Below are positions 19,780 through 31,700 of a DNA stretch of 64,000 nucleotides, in pieces. Each line of letters starts with the position of its first letter. Position 1 is the first letter of the stretch. The stretch comes from Cladophialophora immunda (lineage: Eukaryota > Ascomycota > Eurotiomycetes > Chaetothyriales > Herpotrichiellaceae): positions 498,883 to 562,882 of the forward strand of contig NW_015622546.1 in the NCBI RefSeq assembly GCF_000835495.1. The letters run 5' to 3'. Below the pieces are notes generated by a model. The model had not been told where the DNA came from, searched no databases, and saw only the letters and a program-made list of their open reading frames with translations. The translations under genes and the position numbers were made by a program.

Positions 19780-22700
19780 GGGGGGACAAAGGTCACGGCT
19801 GGGCCAGATCGGTAGAAACGAACAAAAATGAGCATATATGGAATGTTGTTGTATCTTGATTTGTAATTCCAGGCGCAGATCTGCCCGAGATGGCGCGCCT
19901 TCTAACTATTAATGCCATCTCATGTCGAGAAGGGAAACTAATTCAACATGTTAATGCTGGAGATGGCGACGAGGTAACCGCCAGACCACGTAGCTGATAT
20001 CGTCAATTCGAGGATAAGGGGTATCACTGTGTATAATAACAGAGGAGGTACTCTGCATCTAGTGGTATCTCGGAGCGAATACGTTCAGAGTAACCACCAT
20101 CAAACCCTCTTCTCGCCAGACTGTGCCATGTATTTTGGACATGGGCTCGCCGTCGGCCACAAGCCTCTCAATTGAAACGGCCTGAACGTCCCATATTCAG
20201 AATGCCCGATAACACCCTCGTCTGATCTCGGTGCCAGAGCGTGCGAATTGCACTGCACCTAGGCCGCTTTCCGCCACCCGCAGACATGCGCCGCAACTAT
20301 GAGGCTGGACGACGTTGTGTTGGGTACACAGGTGTTGCGCACCAGCTCAGAAGCACAACCCTGTACGCTTGCAGCAGCGAGCCACGAGCCACGACGCTCA
20401 CTTACCCTCGGCATCACAATGGAAGCCATGTCCACAGAGTAGCACTTCCAGACTCGAATCGTGGAGGTATGGAGGCCTCTCCGAGATACAGCTCGGCTCG
20501 GTGAGCCTCCAACTAAGTTCCAGTGTTGACTGCGGTCGCATTATGCAATGCTTGGTACCAAGGCAATTCGTAGCCACCGACGACAACAAGGCTGCACGAC
20601 GGCTGCGAGACTCCCTGCATTGCCACAATCCACCGGCTGTTTAGTATATCATAGGGCAAAAGGTTTGCTAAAGTCATAGACCCTTCCTAATCTGCGACAA
20701 ATGAGCAGTGCAAACCATGGAAACGTCTGTGCTCCTTGCCTCGCTTAAGAGATTGGAGCAAGGAATCTTGCATCCAAACCTCCATCTCGCCTTAAACGCC
20801 TAGGTTGAGCCAAATATCTGCCAAAGGACCCAAATGCTGTGCAGGGTTGTTGATTGTACGTACATCAACTTCCTCAATCGGCCACGATTGGCACTCTCCC
20901 GCCCGTTAACATCGGTCAAAACGTGCGCCTGCTGATCGACCGACCCAAGGGAAATCTGAGCAAGCGAGAAGCAGGGTGCAGATCCCTTCAAGGACCCAGT
21001 CGTCAAGCCCTAATACAGTGATTCATTGCGCCTCCAATCAAAATGGCCGCTGAAAAGCAAAAAGATGTCACCCCCAGATGGCAGGAGAGGTCCAAGCCAC
21101 TGAGAAGGGACAGACCAAGTCCATGATGCTTGATGTGCGTGGCAAACAAGCGGTGGTTGGTGGGCACCTGGGAAGGTTGTGTGAGGCATGGATGTTGTCC
21201 CCCAGCGCCGTCCACAAAACTTTTGCGACTGTGCGGAGGGTGTCCAGCGGCTGTTTCGTCCTCAGCCTGTAAACCGTATTCGGGCCTTGAAGGTGACATA
21301 TTCGGCCTTGGATTGGATGGCTAATTAAGCCAAAGCGGGAGAATGTCCCAATCTGGAGGGCCTTACAGCCTGAATAGGCTGACCTCCGTCGTGGTCATGC
21401 TTTGGAGGCGCGGGAAAGCAAAAGTCCGGAAGCATCTCAAGGGGTCCAAGGATCTTGTGCATAGTGTGTGGGCATGGTGAAGTCAGTGGCTTGTGAAGGT
21501 CAAATGCTCACACTGGGTCGGGACGTCCTGCAGTGCTAGGCATCTTGGAAATTGACCTGTGGCTTGAGACTCCAGCCATTTGCATGCAAGTGGCCAAGGG
21601 TACGAAACCCGTGGCGGAAGCATATTCTCTCGCCAAGGTAAATAAAGCTGGGTCGCTTCGAGAAAAAGAAATGGTTCAAAGCCAACACCCAAAGCCTTAG
21701 GGCTCTATCAGGGACGATCGTCTTCAATGCTTCACATGGACCGAATAAACCTTTGTGGACCACGCCGCCTTCGTCATACATAGCAGTATTCGGTACAACG
21801 CTTGATTGCGGTTCTGCGTCGCGTAATTGACATGTAGGACAGCACGCTGCAAAGTACTTGGAACAGTACTGGCTTGGCGAGCATGACGACAAGTTCTGGT
21901 CAAGGACAGGCACGTTATAGTTGCAGACGGGGCGGATGAGGCCTGTCTGACAGGTCTCTGGTGAGGCAGCATTTGTGTTGGGGATGCTTGCCATAACCCC
22001 AGCTGCCTGAATGGGATGGAAAGTTCTCCTCCAAGCATCTGTTTAGTGACCGCAAGAGGACGATCCATGTCCATTTTCGACGAACAAGCGTTCAAATAGG
22101 GGTGAAGACGGCAGCGTCGATCACAGCTCGCTTGCAAACATCGCGTGCTGGAATCCCTGCGGCCTCGTGCGACGATCAGTGTTAGAGCTAGCACATGGCC
22201 AAGATAGAATCGAGTGTTCCCTTTTTGTACCACAAGTCTAACGGGCATGAGCCCAGCCCGCCTGGGATTGGATCCGTCAAACGGTGGCCGACCACAAGTA
22301 CGTCAAGCACGCGGCGCCGGAGTTTGACGCGCAGATCCTCGACACCATGACCTCTTAGGGTGCAGTCGTGGAGTAAAACAACAATGCCCAGGCAGGACGA
22401 TCTGTTGCCTTTTGCGGGAGGCTGCTTCTGGCATGTGTGTCAACAGGGAAAATGCTTGTGGCTTTGCCGCCCGGTCTGACATGACTCGGTCAGGCGGTGA
22501 TCGTTGTTTCGTCCTCTGTCCGCAACGGTAAAGGACGGACGTCCGTAGAACCACCCGTAGAGGTCGACACATGGCGGCTTCTCAATAGTCAGCTACCGTC
22601 ATTGAAAGACTAATCGAGTAAGGTCGTCAAGCACACATTGCAGAGAATTCCTCTCTAGCTAAAATTTGCAGCATTTGCGAGCTGTGGCTCAGGAAATCTC

Positions 22701-25700
22701 AGGAGGTGGGCAGCGGAGCTCGCCGCGCAGGATTGGGCGGCCTGTCCCTATCGTTCTGTGCAGATCAGTTGTGGACAGTCTGAGTAGGTAGTCCTAAGCG
22801 ATGGCCTCGCTTCCAAAGCATCCTTAGTCGGCGCTCAAACCATCCGTGCTGGAGGACGCCCGTTGTCATTCGCGAACGCTGCGGCCGCCAGGAATGCTCG
22901 AAGTGGTTCTTTTCGCTTGGAGAAATTGAAAGGACAGGACGATCCTCAGCTGGTTTGGGATATGGCGGAGGTCAGCCCAACACGCATGCGGCCTAAGCTG
23001 GAGTGAATGCAGCCCAAATCGGGCCTGTCAGAGACGGCTCATGACGCCAACTGAGGGTCTTCGAGCCGCGTCAACTTGGCTTGGAGCTCCGGGCTTGACC
23101 GACATGATCTCGGTTCCTAAAGGCGTTCGCGGTTACGGGAGTTTAGATTGCGAAGTTGGCGGCTTCTAGCTGCTTTGGTGTCTTGCACCCATGACGTCCT
23201 CTATCTCCTGCCCTGTTAGAGGAAAGTCATCAGTGGCCCTGAACGCCGTCGAAAGTCTGGCATTCCAACGGCCCTGATTGGGCAAAACTCTCGAATTTTG
23301 AGCTGCCGAAATACGAAGCAGCGTTGCAGCAGACTGGAACAGGGTGCGAACTGGGGTTGGGCCGTGAGGAGCCGATGTTTGGTACCGATCAAAGCAGCTT
23401 GCTAAAAGTGACAGGGAATGAAGCAATGGGGCCCCCTAGGTTGTCCAAGCAAAGTAGTATCACACCACTTCCGTTTCGACGGTAGCTGACAAAGGCCATA
23501 TGCAAGAAGCGACGCCGTCACAAGCTCTTTCGAGTATGTCATCTCAGCTGGTGAATGCCGTCGGAGAATTTCTGCATCACGGTGGTGGTAATGTATGCCG
23601 GCCCCCCGATTTGCGCACAAGCGAGCGGCGGAATGCAGGACGCCTACATTCAGGCCATGCTTGTTCCGGTTGTTGGTTTGTGTTCGCTCGCCCCAAGCAA
23701 CCAGGTTTCCTGTCATTTCAGGGCTCTTGCTCGCTACTCATAGCTTTTGTGTTGGGTTGGGTTGGTCTGTGAACAGGGATTGTCCCTGGCGTACCAAGGG
23801 AAACGCTCCGACTTGAAGTTCACGCTGCCCGTGCGGCGCAGATGCTGAGAGAACATGGGTTTTGCTGCCAGGCTCCTGACCTGCGGTCCAAGATGCTATG
23901 TATCTAAGAATGTCTTCGTTGTGGCTGTTACTGTATACCGTGGGATGGGACGTGGCACGAGGTTGAATTTCCATCAAAGTCGCAGACCTTTTCCTTCCCG
24001 CAATTGGGGCTTGGGAAAGGTGCAGTTTATAATCAGAGCTCCTCCACCTAGTGTTTCGCATTTGTGGCTCCTGAAGAATACCAAGGCCCTCTGATTTGAT
24101 TACGGTGGCTCCTGCTTGAAATGCTGCCCGTCAGGCGCATGTTAGTGTGAAGGAGGGCCAAGAAGCCGTGGGCGACGGTAAAAGTTTGCTGTCAAGGTGT
24201 AGGGGAAGCAGAGACGAGGAAATTACCGCTTTGGCAGTGTTGCGTCTTAGAAGGGTAGCCGGTGTCAGGGTGAGGTCTCGTAACTGAAGCCGTTTACGGG
24301 CGGTGGAATTGTTCGTCTGTTGGCCCCAGTCAGCAAAGCCATTTCCACAGCAAGCGAGACAAGCAAGCAAATCAATTGCTGATTATTGTTGTTTTTGCAT
24401 GCGTTTGTCAGGGCCCAAAATGAACCATTTGCTGGGGTCCAAAGCAGCGCTCGTTCGATACATGGGATATGGCAAAGGATAAGGGAGACGGGTATTGTTC
24501 TCGGAGAGACCCCAAAGGGGCACTTCGGAGAGCCACCTGAATGTTGCACCGAAGAACCCTCCAAGACGTCAAAAGTGGGAAAGGTCTATGATCGACATGA
24601 ATGAGCGCGTGGCTGCAAGGGGAGGCATGTTCGTTCATGGAGGCCGCATGGCAAGCACGTTTGCGGGCGGCGGCAACGGCAACGTGGTTTTTGGGCGCAG
24701 GGATGGCTGCTCTGGTGGGCTGGTGGGGGGCCCCATTCCCCCAAGGGCTAGGTAAAACCTCGAACGGGGAAGTACCTGGGTGATCATGACGGGCATCCCA
24801 AAAGGCCCTCGGCTAGGCAGGTAAGTACAATAACAAGTAGACTTTCGTAGGGGGTCGCGTTACCTAGCTACCTAGGGAAAGAGGCGTCGCACCTGCATCT
24901 CGGGGGGTGCTGCTGGGGCACTCACCGGACACTCTGGGCATGGAAGATCCTCGCTTTGCCAGGTATGGCGGGCATCAAGATGGGCATGGCGGTGTCTATG
25001 GCACAGCCGCCATAAGCCCGTAGGTAGTTCCCCCGATGGACACCCAAGCTCTCCATCGCCCACACGATTCCCAGAAGCCGGTCACCTAGAGGTTCCTTAT
25101 TATTCGTGCTGCCGAGGTGGCATGGAGACAAGGTTCAGCGTTGCTAAGCAGTTGGTGTCAACAGCCGACAATCGACACACCATGACAGGGGGAATGCAAG
25201 GGGGGTGACATTGCCACGAGGCAAAGACGCAATCGGGGGAGGGACGATCAGTTGTCGGAGTCATTCACCACAGTGTCATGTCTGAGAACTCAAGGGAAAG
25301 GCGGTCACCAAAGTCTTTGAGCCGGGCTTTTGCTCGATTATTATTAAATGTCATGCAGTATTATCCCTCCTCTTTGGAGCTTTTCCTGTCCGAGTCCGTA
25401 GGCAAGGGGCGGGCGGAGGATTGGGAGAGACGGAGTGAGAGGGAGGGCTTGCCGTGAGCCGAAGAGCAGCTTCACCGGAAAAGCAAGGAAGGGGGAAGGG
25501 GGGAGGGCTTCTCGAAGCGTCGGATCTGGCAATGGAGACCGATCTAAGATGAAGGAGGAGAGAGAATTGGATGAAAGGATGACAGCTGTGGCTGCGAGTG
25601 GCACGGATGGTTGGTGGAATGGCCTTTTGCAGCGTGGATGGGGGATGATTTGGAGGCGTGCAAAAAAATACGGGCAGCACTAGGTACTTACCAGTCGACG

Positions 25701-25860
25701 AGCACGTCCCTACTACTAGGCACAGCTAGGTGGCCACAGGTAGCTTTCATGCTACGTAAAACTACGTGCTGTATACGAAGCTTGTCCAGTTGCTGCGGAC
25801 TTTGGCACACCGGACTACTACAACTTGAGGTGGTACAGCACGAAGCAGCAGATCTTGTTC
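19780..25860. other. About 6-kb gene-free region
   Basis: Between the TBC gene and the leader of the glutamine-rich gene. Many ORFs of 60-174 codons occur on both strands, mostly overlapping, without recognisable domains. The Cys-rich minus-strand frame at 21536-21994 is the only one that caught my eye. I see no terminal repeats, transposase or reverse-transcriptase motifs, tRNA or extended low-complexity tract, and base composition does not look AT-collapsed as in strongly RIP-mutated repeats. Confidence 0.5.
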
Positions 25861-27363
25861 TGGCCTGATCCCTGCTGCGCCTTTCCTTCTTTTTGCCTTC
25901 TCGCCTTCTCTTGTTCCCTCGTTTTCTCTCTCTCGACCCAGACAGCGAGCCTTAGAGGCCCATATCCCGGACCTTGCTGCTGACCCTCCCCAAGCTCCAA
26001 GCTCGTTACTCCCTTGCTCCCTGCTCCCCTGCGCCCTTGTTCCAACTCTGCGTGCTTGCTCACCGGTCTGCCTTACCCAACACGGCAAGACTCCATTCTT
26101 GTAGACTTTGTCTGTTCCCCTCCGGACTGTGGCTACTATTTCCCTTTGGGCAACTCACACGCTGCTCGTCTCCAACGTCTCCCTGCTGAGCCACCATTTT
26201 CTTTTCTCTCAATTCAGAGCATGTCTGGCATGGCTGGCCGTTACTAGACCGACTAAAAAATGCTAGTTAGCTGCGTTCGAGAGCAGGAATACCATCCCAA
26301 CGAGCCGTCCAATACCGGTCCTCCTACGCCTCTCCTACACCCTCTGTCTTCCCATCTTGCTCGAGTCCGCCTCATTTCCTAAACCCTTCCATACCTGGGT
26401 TGCTACAATCTATTCGTCCCTCCCAGTCCCGCCTCTCCCACTTTGATACGCCACTTCATCCTTCCCAGGACACATCCCGGTTCGTCACCTCAACCTTTCT
26501 CTAGCCTCTTCCTCCCTCCTCCCCCCTCCACCTCCCCAAGAGGGTCCTCGTCCGCTTTGTGGCCTTCGTAACGCGCGAGCAACCCACCGAAAAAGCTCGC
26601 ACCCGGCCCTATCATCAGCCCAAAACGGCCGTCTCTTTTCGTTCTTGTGTATCAGAGCATCCCTATCCTGTCACTTTCGAACGGACCCTTACCTCGGACT
26701 GACCTCACACCCCCCTTCACGTCGCTTAACCTCTATTATTTCTCCGGTCCACTCGGTCTGTGTTGTTCAACTTTTTGGATTCAGGTACAGACCCTGTTCT
26801 GATTTCGGACCCTTTGCACTGTTGTATACCTCTGTGTGGTCTGGTCTGGTCTGGTCTGGTCCCTGCTGCGGTCGGTTGAGCAAAGATCCCACTCCAAAAC
26901 TCTTTGTCTGCTCCAGCAGAAACGTAACCTCTTGTCCATCACCAAAGTCTAGTCTGGCCTCTGACACTTGCGTCCCTCGTCGCCAACCAACTTTCTCCAG
27001 TCGACAGGGCTCATGTCACTCTGGGGTTCTGGCGAAAAGCCCCAATTTCAACACCCTGGTAGACCGGGTCCATCCACCACTACTTCCACCCCATAACTGC
27101 TTGGTCTTCCCTCAAGGTGCACCATTATTTCGACAGCCTCTGAGCCAGAGAAGTGCCACTGCCGCCAATCCACGATTTTGTGGCTGCACGTCATTGCCAG
27201 CTTGCTCAGTCAACTCTATTTTCTGGCTGATATACAAATTTCCATTCCTCCCCAAGGGTGTGGACCGGACCAAAAAGCACGAGCACTAGCAGTCTTCTCT
27301 TGTCCTGCATGTCCGACAGCATACCTCTCCGTTGCTCGAACAGACCACTCGACAACCGCCTCC
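25861..27363 (+). promoter_or_regulatory. Probable long 5' leader/promoter of the glutamine-rich gene
   Basis: The + strand is strikingly rich in C and T for about 1.5 kb (clusters such as ctcctccctcctccccc), typical of fungal core promoters and 5' UTRs of regulatory genes. It contains short upstream ORFs, for example ATG at 26221 (8 codons) and ATG at 26262 (about 40 codons), that could limit translation of the main ORF at 27364. It also has a TCTGG pentanucleotide repeat near 26.84 kb. A longer in-frame reading (from 27178) lacks an ATG before 27364. Whether it is transcribed is inference. Confidence 0.45.
26838..26863. repeat. (GGTCT)n pentanucleotide repeat
   Basis: Five nearly perfect tandem GGTCT units in the pyrimidine-rich leader. 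Confidence 0.8.
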
Positions 27364-28764
27364 ATGTTATTATCACTGGCCCCTCCTAACCACATGCAGC
27401 AGAACGACGTAAAACAACCCCATGACTATCCAATCTACCCTAAACCGACTCCTTCGCGATATTCACCTCCACCGTCTCCTCGCAACCTACCTCCCTTCTT
27501 AGAGGACTCGAGGATGAACAACTCTCACCGAGGGTTACCACCATTACCTGCTGGTCTCCCGGGTGCTCTCAGTCTTCCCCCTCCAGAACGAGGGCATTCG
27601 ACAGCTCCTCCACTCGGCCACCTCCCAGCTCCGCCGTCTCAATGGGCTGGCCAGGATGAGTCCATGCGAAGTTGGCTCCATGCAAAGGCTGAGGAGGACC
27701 GCCGGAAGCAAGAGGAGGAGAAGACCCGGCAGGAAGGTCTGCGACTCGACCAAAGGCGCATCGAGCAGGATATGCTGAGGGAGTCTCTTCAAGGAGGGAT
27801 TCCCCCACCGATGGTCCCTCTCATTTTTGCGGGCATTGGCGGAGGGAACCTTCCTGCTCATACTTTGGAGTGGGCGCAGCAGTATCTAGCGAGCTTGACG
27901 ATCCAGAACCAGCAGCAACAGCAACAAATCCAAGCCCAGCAGCAGCAACTTCACCAGCAGCAACTACAGCAACAGCAGCAGATGTCGCCAGATATCCACC
28001 GAGATCGAATTATTCAGTCAAATCCTTACGCAGGACATCAGCCGCTACAAGCACCACCACCGCTCTCACAAGCACCTGCTACCGTTCAGGCAAGTCAGGG
28101 TCGCAGTTCTATATCTGGGCCGGTGACAGCTACCCCTACCGCACTCTCACGTCTCAACACCACCGATTTCATCCCCGGCTCGTTAGCAAGCCAGGCAGGC
28201 CGACAGCCAGTACACCCGCTGCAACAAGCACAGACTCCTGTGGCCGAGCAGCCGTCGGGACCAGGACTATTTTTCCATCACTGGACGCCGCCGAACCAGT
28301 CGTCTTCGTCGGCGGGAAATCAGCCCCCGACACCCTCAGCCAAGAGCACGCATGGGTCGCCATTCTCACAGCACGCAGGATCACATCTACGGTCGGAGTA
28401 CCAAAACTCGCCAAAGAAACGCAAGACCGCGAGCGGACATTCGGTGCCTATTCCCCCTACCTCTCAGCCGTTGGATCCATCGCAGCCCATGTCGTCTCGG
28501 TCGTCCAGAGAACGAGAAATGAGTCCGGGTCATCGAAACAGGGCTATGCGGCATTCACGGCAGAATAGCGATGCCTCATCCCGCGAACAGGAGGTGGGTG
28601 GTCGCAAAATTGCTCGACCGAGCAGTCGTCAACAGCGCAGGGATGAGCTCAGCGGCGGAGCGGGGTCCAGCCCAAGAAGGAAATTGACGGGCTCCTCCAC
28701 CAGTGGCTCGAGCGAAGACAATAATCCCGTTCGGTATGAGGGGTTAAAATCTGAAACGCGGTAA
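27364..28764 (+). CDS. Glutamine/proline-rich protein, putative transcriptional regulator
   Basis: 466 residues from the first ATG in the frame. It starts Pro-rich (PIYPKPTPSRYSPPPSPRNLPP), then has a charged, probably helical block at about residues 97-140 (WLHAKAEEDRRKQEEE, RLDQRRIEQDMLRESLQGG). A hydrophobic motif IPPPMVPLIFAGIGGGNLP follows, then WAQQYLASL leading into a poly-Gln tract at about 183-206. The C-terminal half is Ser/Pro/His/Arg-rich, with a basic SPKKRKTASG that may be a nuclear localisation signal. The charged helix plus IPPPMVPLIFAGIGGG and poly-Gln looks like a conserved family in filamentous fungi, but I cannot name it. A role in transcription is inferred from the Gln-rich region and possible NLS. 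No DNA-binding domain is visible. It stands alone, with about 7.6 kb free of genes upstream and 6.1 kb downstream. Confidence 0.75.
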   Translation: MLLSLAPPNHMQQNDVKQPHDYPIYPKPTPSRYSPPPSPRNLPPFLEDSRMNNSHRGLPPLPAGLPGALSLPPPERGHSTAPPLGHLPAPPSQWAGQDESMRSWLHAKAEEDRRKQEEEKTRQEGLRLDQRRIEQDMLRESLQGGIPPPMVPLIFAGIGGGNLPAHTLEWAQQYLASLTIQNQQQQQQIQAQQQQLHQQQLQQQQQMSPDIHRDRIIQSNPYAGHQPLQAPPPLSQAPATVQASQGRSSISGPVTATPTALSRLNTTDFIPGSLASQAGRQPVHPLQQAQTPVAEQPSGPGLFFHHWTPPNQSSSSAGNQPPTPSAKSTHGSPFSQHAGSHLRSEYQNSPKKRKTASGHSVPIPPTSQPLDPSQPMSSRSSREREMSPGHRNRAMRHSRQNSDASSREQEVGGRKIARPSSRQQRRDELSGGAGSSPRRKLTGSSTSGSSEDNNPVRYEGLKSETR

Positions 28765-31700
28765 TAATTCGAGGCCCTTGGCAGGCTCGGAGATGAAGTG
28801 ACCGGCTCGGGGACAGCATATTGGCATGGCATTTCCAAAGGGGAGGTAGTGAATCTTTTCGCCGGGTTGAGCACACACATCCACGCCGTCGAGCTCTGGT
28901 TCTGATCGGGCGCTTTTGTTTGTGCGCACTCTCAAATCTACGGGTCTCCGCCGGCCGAGGCAATGTCAAGCATACCGGTTGAGAATGTACCTTCAACTTC
29001 CACGACCACCTCGCCTTTCGGTAGTTGGCGGGGGAAATCTACCATCCACCAAGACACCGGCACGAGTACATTGATCAGGCCACGCAGCCCATCAGCAGCT
29101 CCCAGGCAACCGGCATTAAAATCACACCATGTTACGAAATGTCATTCCCTGCTTCCTGAAATCCTTCATCTCGAGATTTGACCTGGCTTTCGGGCCACGA
29201 TGACCTGGCTGGCCGTTTAATATCGCTTAAGGCGCTTGAGGCGCTGACGGGATATGAGCACAGATTTGGTGGAGCCTGGAAGTCGATTTGACGCGACCAA
29301 ATCTGGGCAGTTGATGCCGAAGTGGGCGAGCTTGGGCGGAGGGGAATGCCCAAGGCGGTTTCTGGGCCATTTGACGTCGAATGATATGGGGGGTGATGGG
29401 GCACGATGGAGAATGATGGGCATGGCATAAGCGAGAGCAGGCGACGTGGAGGAGACGGAATGTGTTTCGAGGAAATGGCGCATCCTTCCGGAAGTTGCGC
29501 CGGCGACGATATGATTACGAGTGATTGCGGGCAGATTGGGCAGATGGTGGGAGGGATCGAGGCTGAAACTCGACCGAGCATGTCACCGGCGGGATGGCAT
29601 TTGGTGCATGGAACAGCTGAGGGCTCCACATGAGATTTCGGTGATCAGCCACATGGGAACGCCTGCCATAACGCACGGACGGGGCGCCATGACGGATTGG
29701 GCGACTTGAAACACGGTATTTTGACGATTTTGATGACACCAGATAGAACAGGCAGGTAATTTGGGCGGGTTGTGTCTAGACTTGGGCGTTAGTTGGGTTG
29801 GATCACTCCGCTGCGACAAGGACAGGTACTGTAGTGGCAACTGCTGTGATTGCGCGTCGGGCCGCATTTTTTGAATTGCATCAAGGATGTTCAGGACATC
29901 AGGATGTTCAGGTGGATACAGAGGAGGGACGGTGATCATCTAGAGCGAGAGCCGTGGCCAGAGCGGTGGGGGGGAGCGCAAGACGAGGGATATAGAGGGA
30001 GATTGGACGACTATTGTTTTTTACTCATTGCGGCAATAAAATGGGTATGATGAAACCAAGATGAACCGTAGTTCTGTATAGCAGGAGGAAGGAGGGGGAA
30101 ATGGGCATGCTTGTTGCCCAGCTGAAACATGGTCAGTGGACGTTTCAAATTGGTGGAGAGGAGGTAAACAACAACAAACCCACGCGAAACAATGGACCTA
30201 ACGAGCCTGTGACACGCGTGGAACTGGTACTTTTGGTGCTACGGGCTGTTAGCTTGAGTGACTAAGTCATTGGCGCAGGGAGCAACTTCGGAGTCCGGGA
30301 AGCCACTCGTTTCAGGTGGCGAGATGCTAATTTGCGAGGGGCCTGGGCCCAGAGGTGCCTAAGTGGTGCCTACGAGGTACGCCGCCAGAGGCCCTCACAC
30401 AGAGGCAGGCCGCAGACCGAGGCAGGGACGGTCACCAATTTCCACCAACAACCTCAGCTACACTTCACTGTCGCTTCACTTCCACCTCACCAACACCTCA
30501 CATCACCTCAAGGATGGACTGGCTATTACCAGTGCTTGAGTACATCGCGCAGTCATAGTGTGCTTTTCTAAGAATCGCAACAGGGAAATGGTATCGGTGG
30601 ACTTACATCACTGTACTAAGCAAGCACCTATACACCCACGCACGTACCTGTAGATTCATCCATATACCTCGTAGGAAGAAATTCAACTGAGGCACATAAT
30701 CACAGTATACACATATCACCGACATCAACTCTTTCATGTGCAACCCCCCGCCCTTCTCTCCTTCGTCCTCCCCCTCGGCTCTTCCTCCCTTTTTGTTCGT
30801 TGTCTGGCCACCGCGGTGTAGCAACCCATCTCACAGAGTTTTGCAAACAGCGAAACTCAACTCAAGTCGACCAGTCGGCGGCGCCGAGCTGAAACTTTTC
30901 TGAGGTCTTGCCATTGCACTTTTCTTTTTGACCAGCTGAACTCGTCCACCGCCTCTCTTTACACTCGTTGACACCGGTAAATAAGATTTCTCTGAACTAT
31001 CTAGGCCGTGGTCGCTTGTGGAAAGGATAAGCAAATGATCCCTTCCCACTGTTGGCCCATACTGACTCTGTCCGAGGGCTTTCGGGTCGCCAGCCAATGG
31101 CGAATCGAAAGTTACCACTGACAAGGAGTGCTTCAGAGAAGCCTTCTCGCGCTCATGCGACATACTTCGCAACGGCCACTCAATGCATCAGCTCGAGTTC
31201 TATTCCACGCACTAGAGCTCTCGCCTTACGATTGGACTCTCGATGTCCTGAAGGAGACACCTCGTCATTTCCCCTCGTCTCCAATCCGGTCCAGGATGGA
31301 CAGGCCAATCGATAGCCAATCATGAATCTCTGCGCTAAACGTCGTTCGACAACCATTACTTCCACACTCACGCTGGGCAAAGTGAATGTCATTCGGCTGA
31401 ACTCTGTCTCAGTTTTCGAGTGCGCATGACCACACGGCCCTCTTCCAAACGACCCTTCCTGCTTCCCAGACAACGTCTCTCAATGGCCCCTCTCCGTCGC
31501 AGGCAAATACTCAGCTTCATGTTCCAGAACAAGGGGAAGAGTATCGGACGAGCAATATCAGCCGAAGTCGGCGGGGCCGAGACTGGATATGCGGACTTGC
31601 TATCAAGTCTCCCTGATCAATGAACCCATTGGCGATGGCTGATCCTACGTCTACACGCGAAACCCCTCCAGCTGAAGCGGCCAGCTTTGCCCGTATTCGC

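Noticed and set aside
19780..25860. Possible transposon or RIP-mutated repeat explaining the gene desert
   Set aside because: No terminal repeats, polymerase or transposase motifs, and no strong AT collapse or stop-dense AT-rich sequence.
28870..29940. Minus-strand ORFs of 115-165 codons downstream of the glutamine-rich gene
   Set aside because: Overlapping frames, low-complexity Ser/Pro composition, no domains; probably 3' UTR or intergenic DNA.
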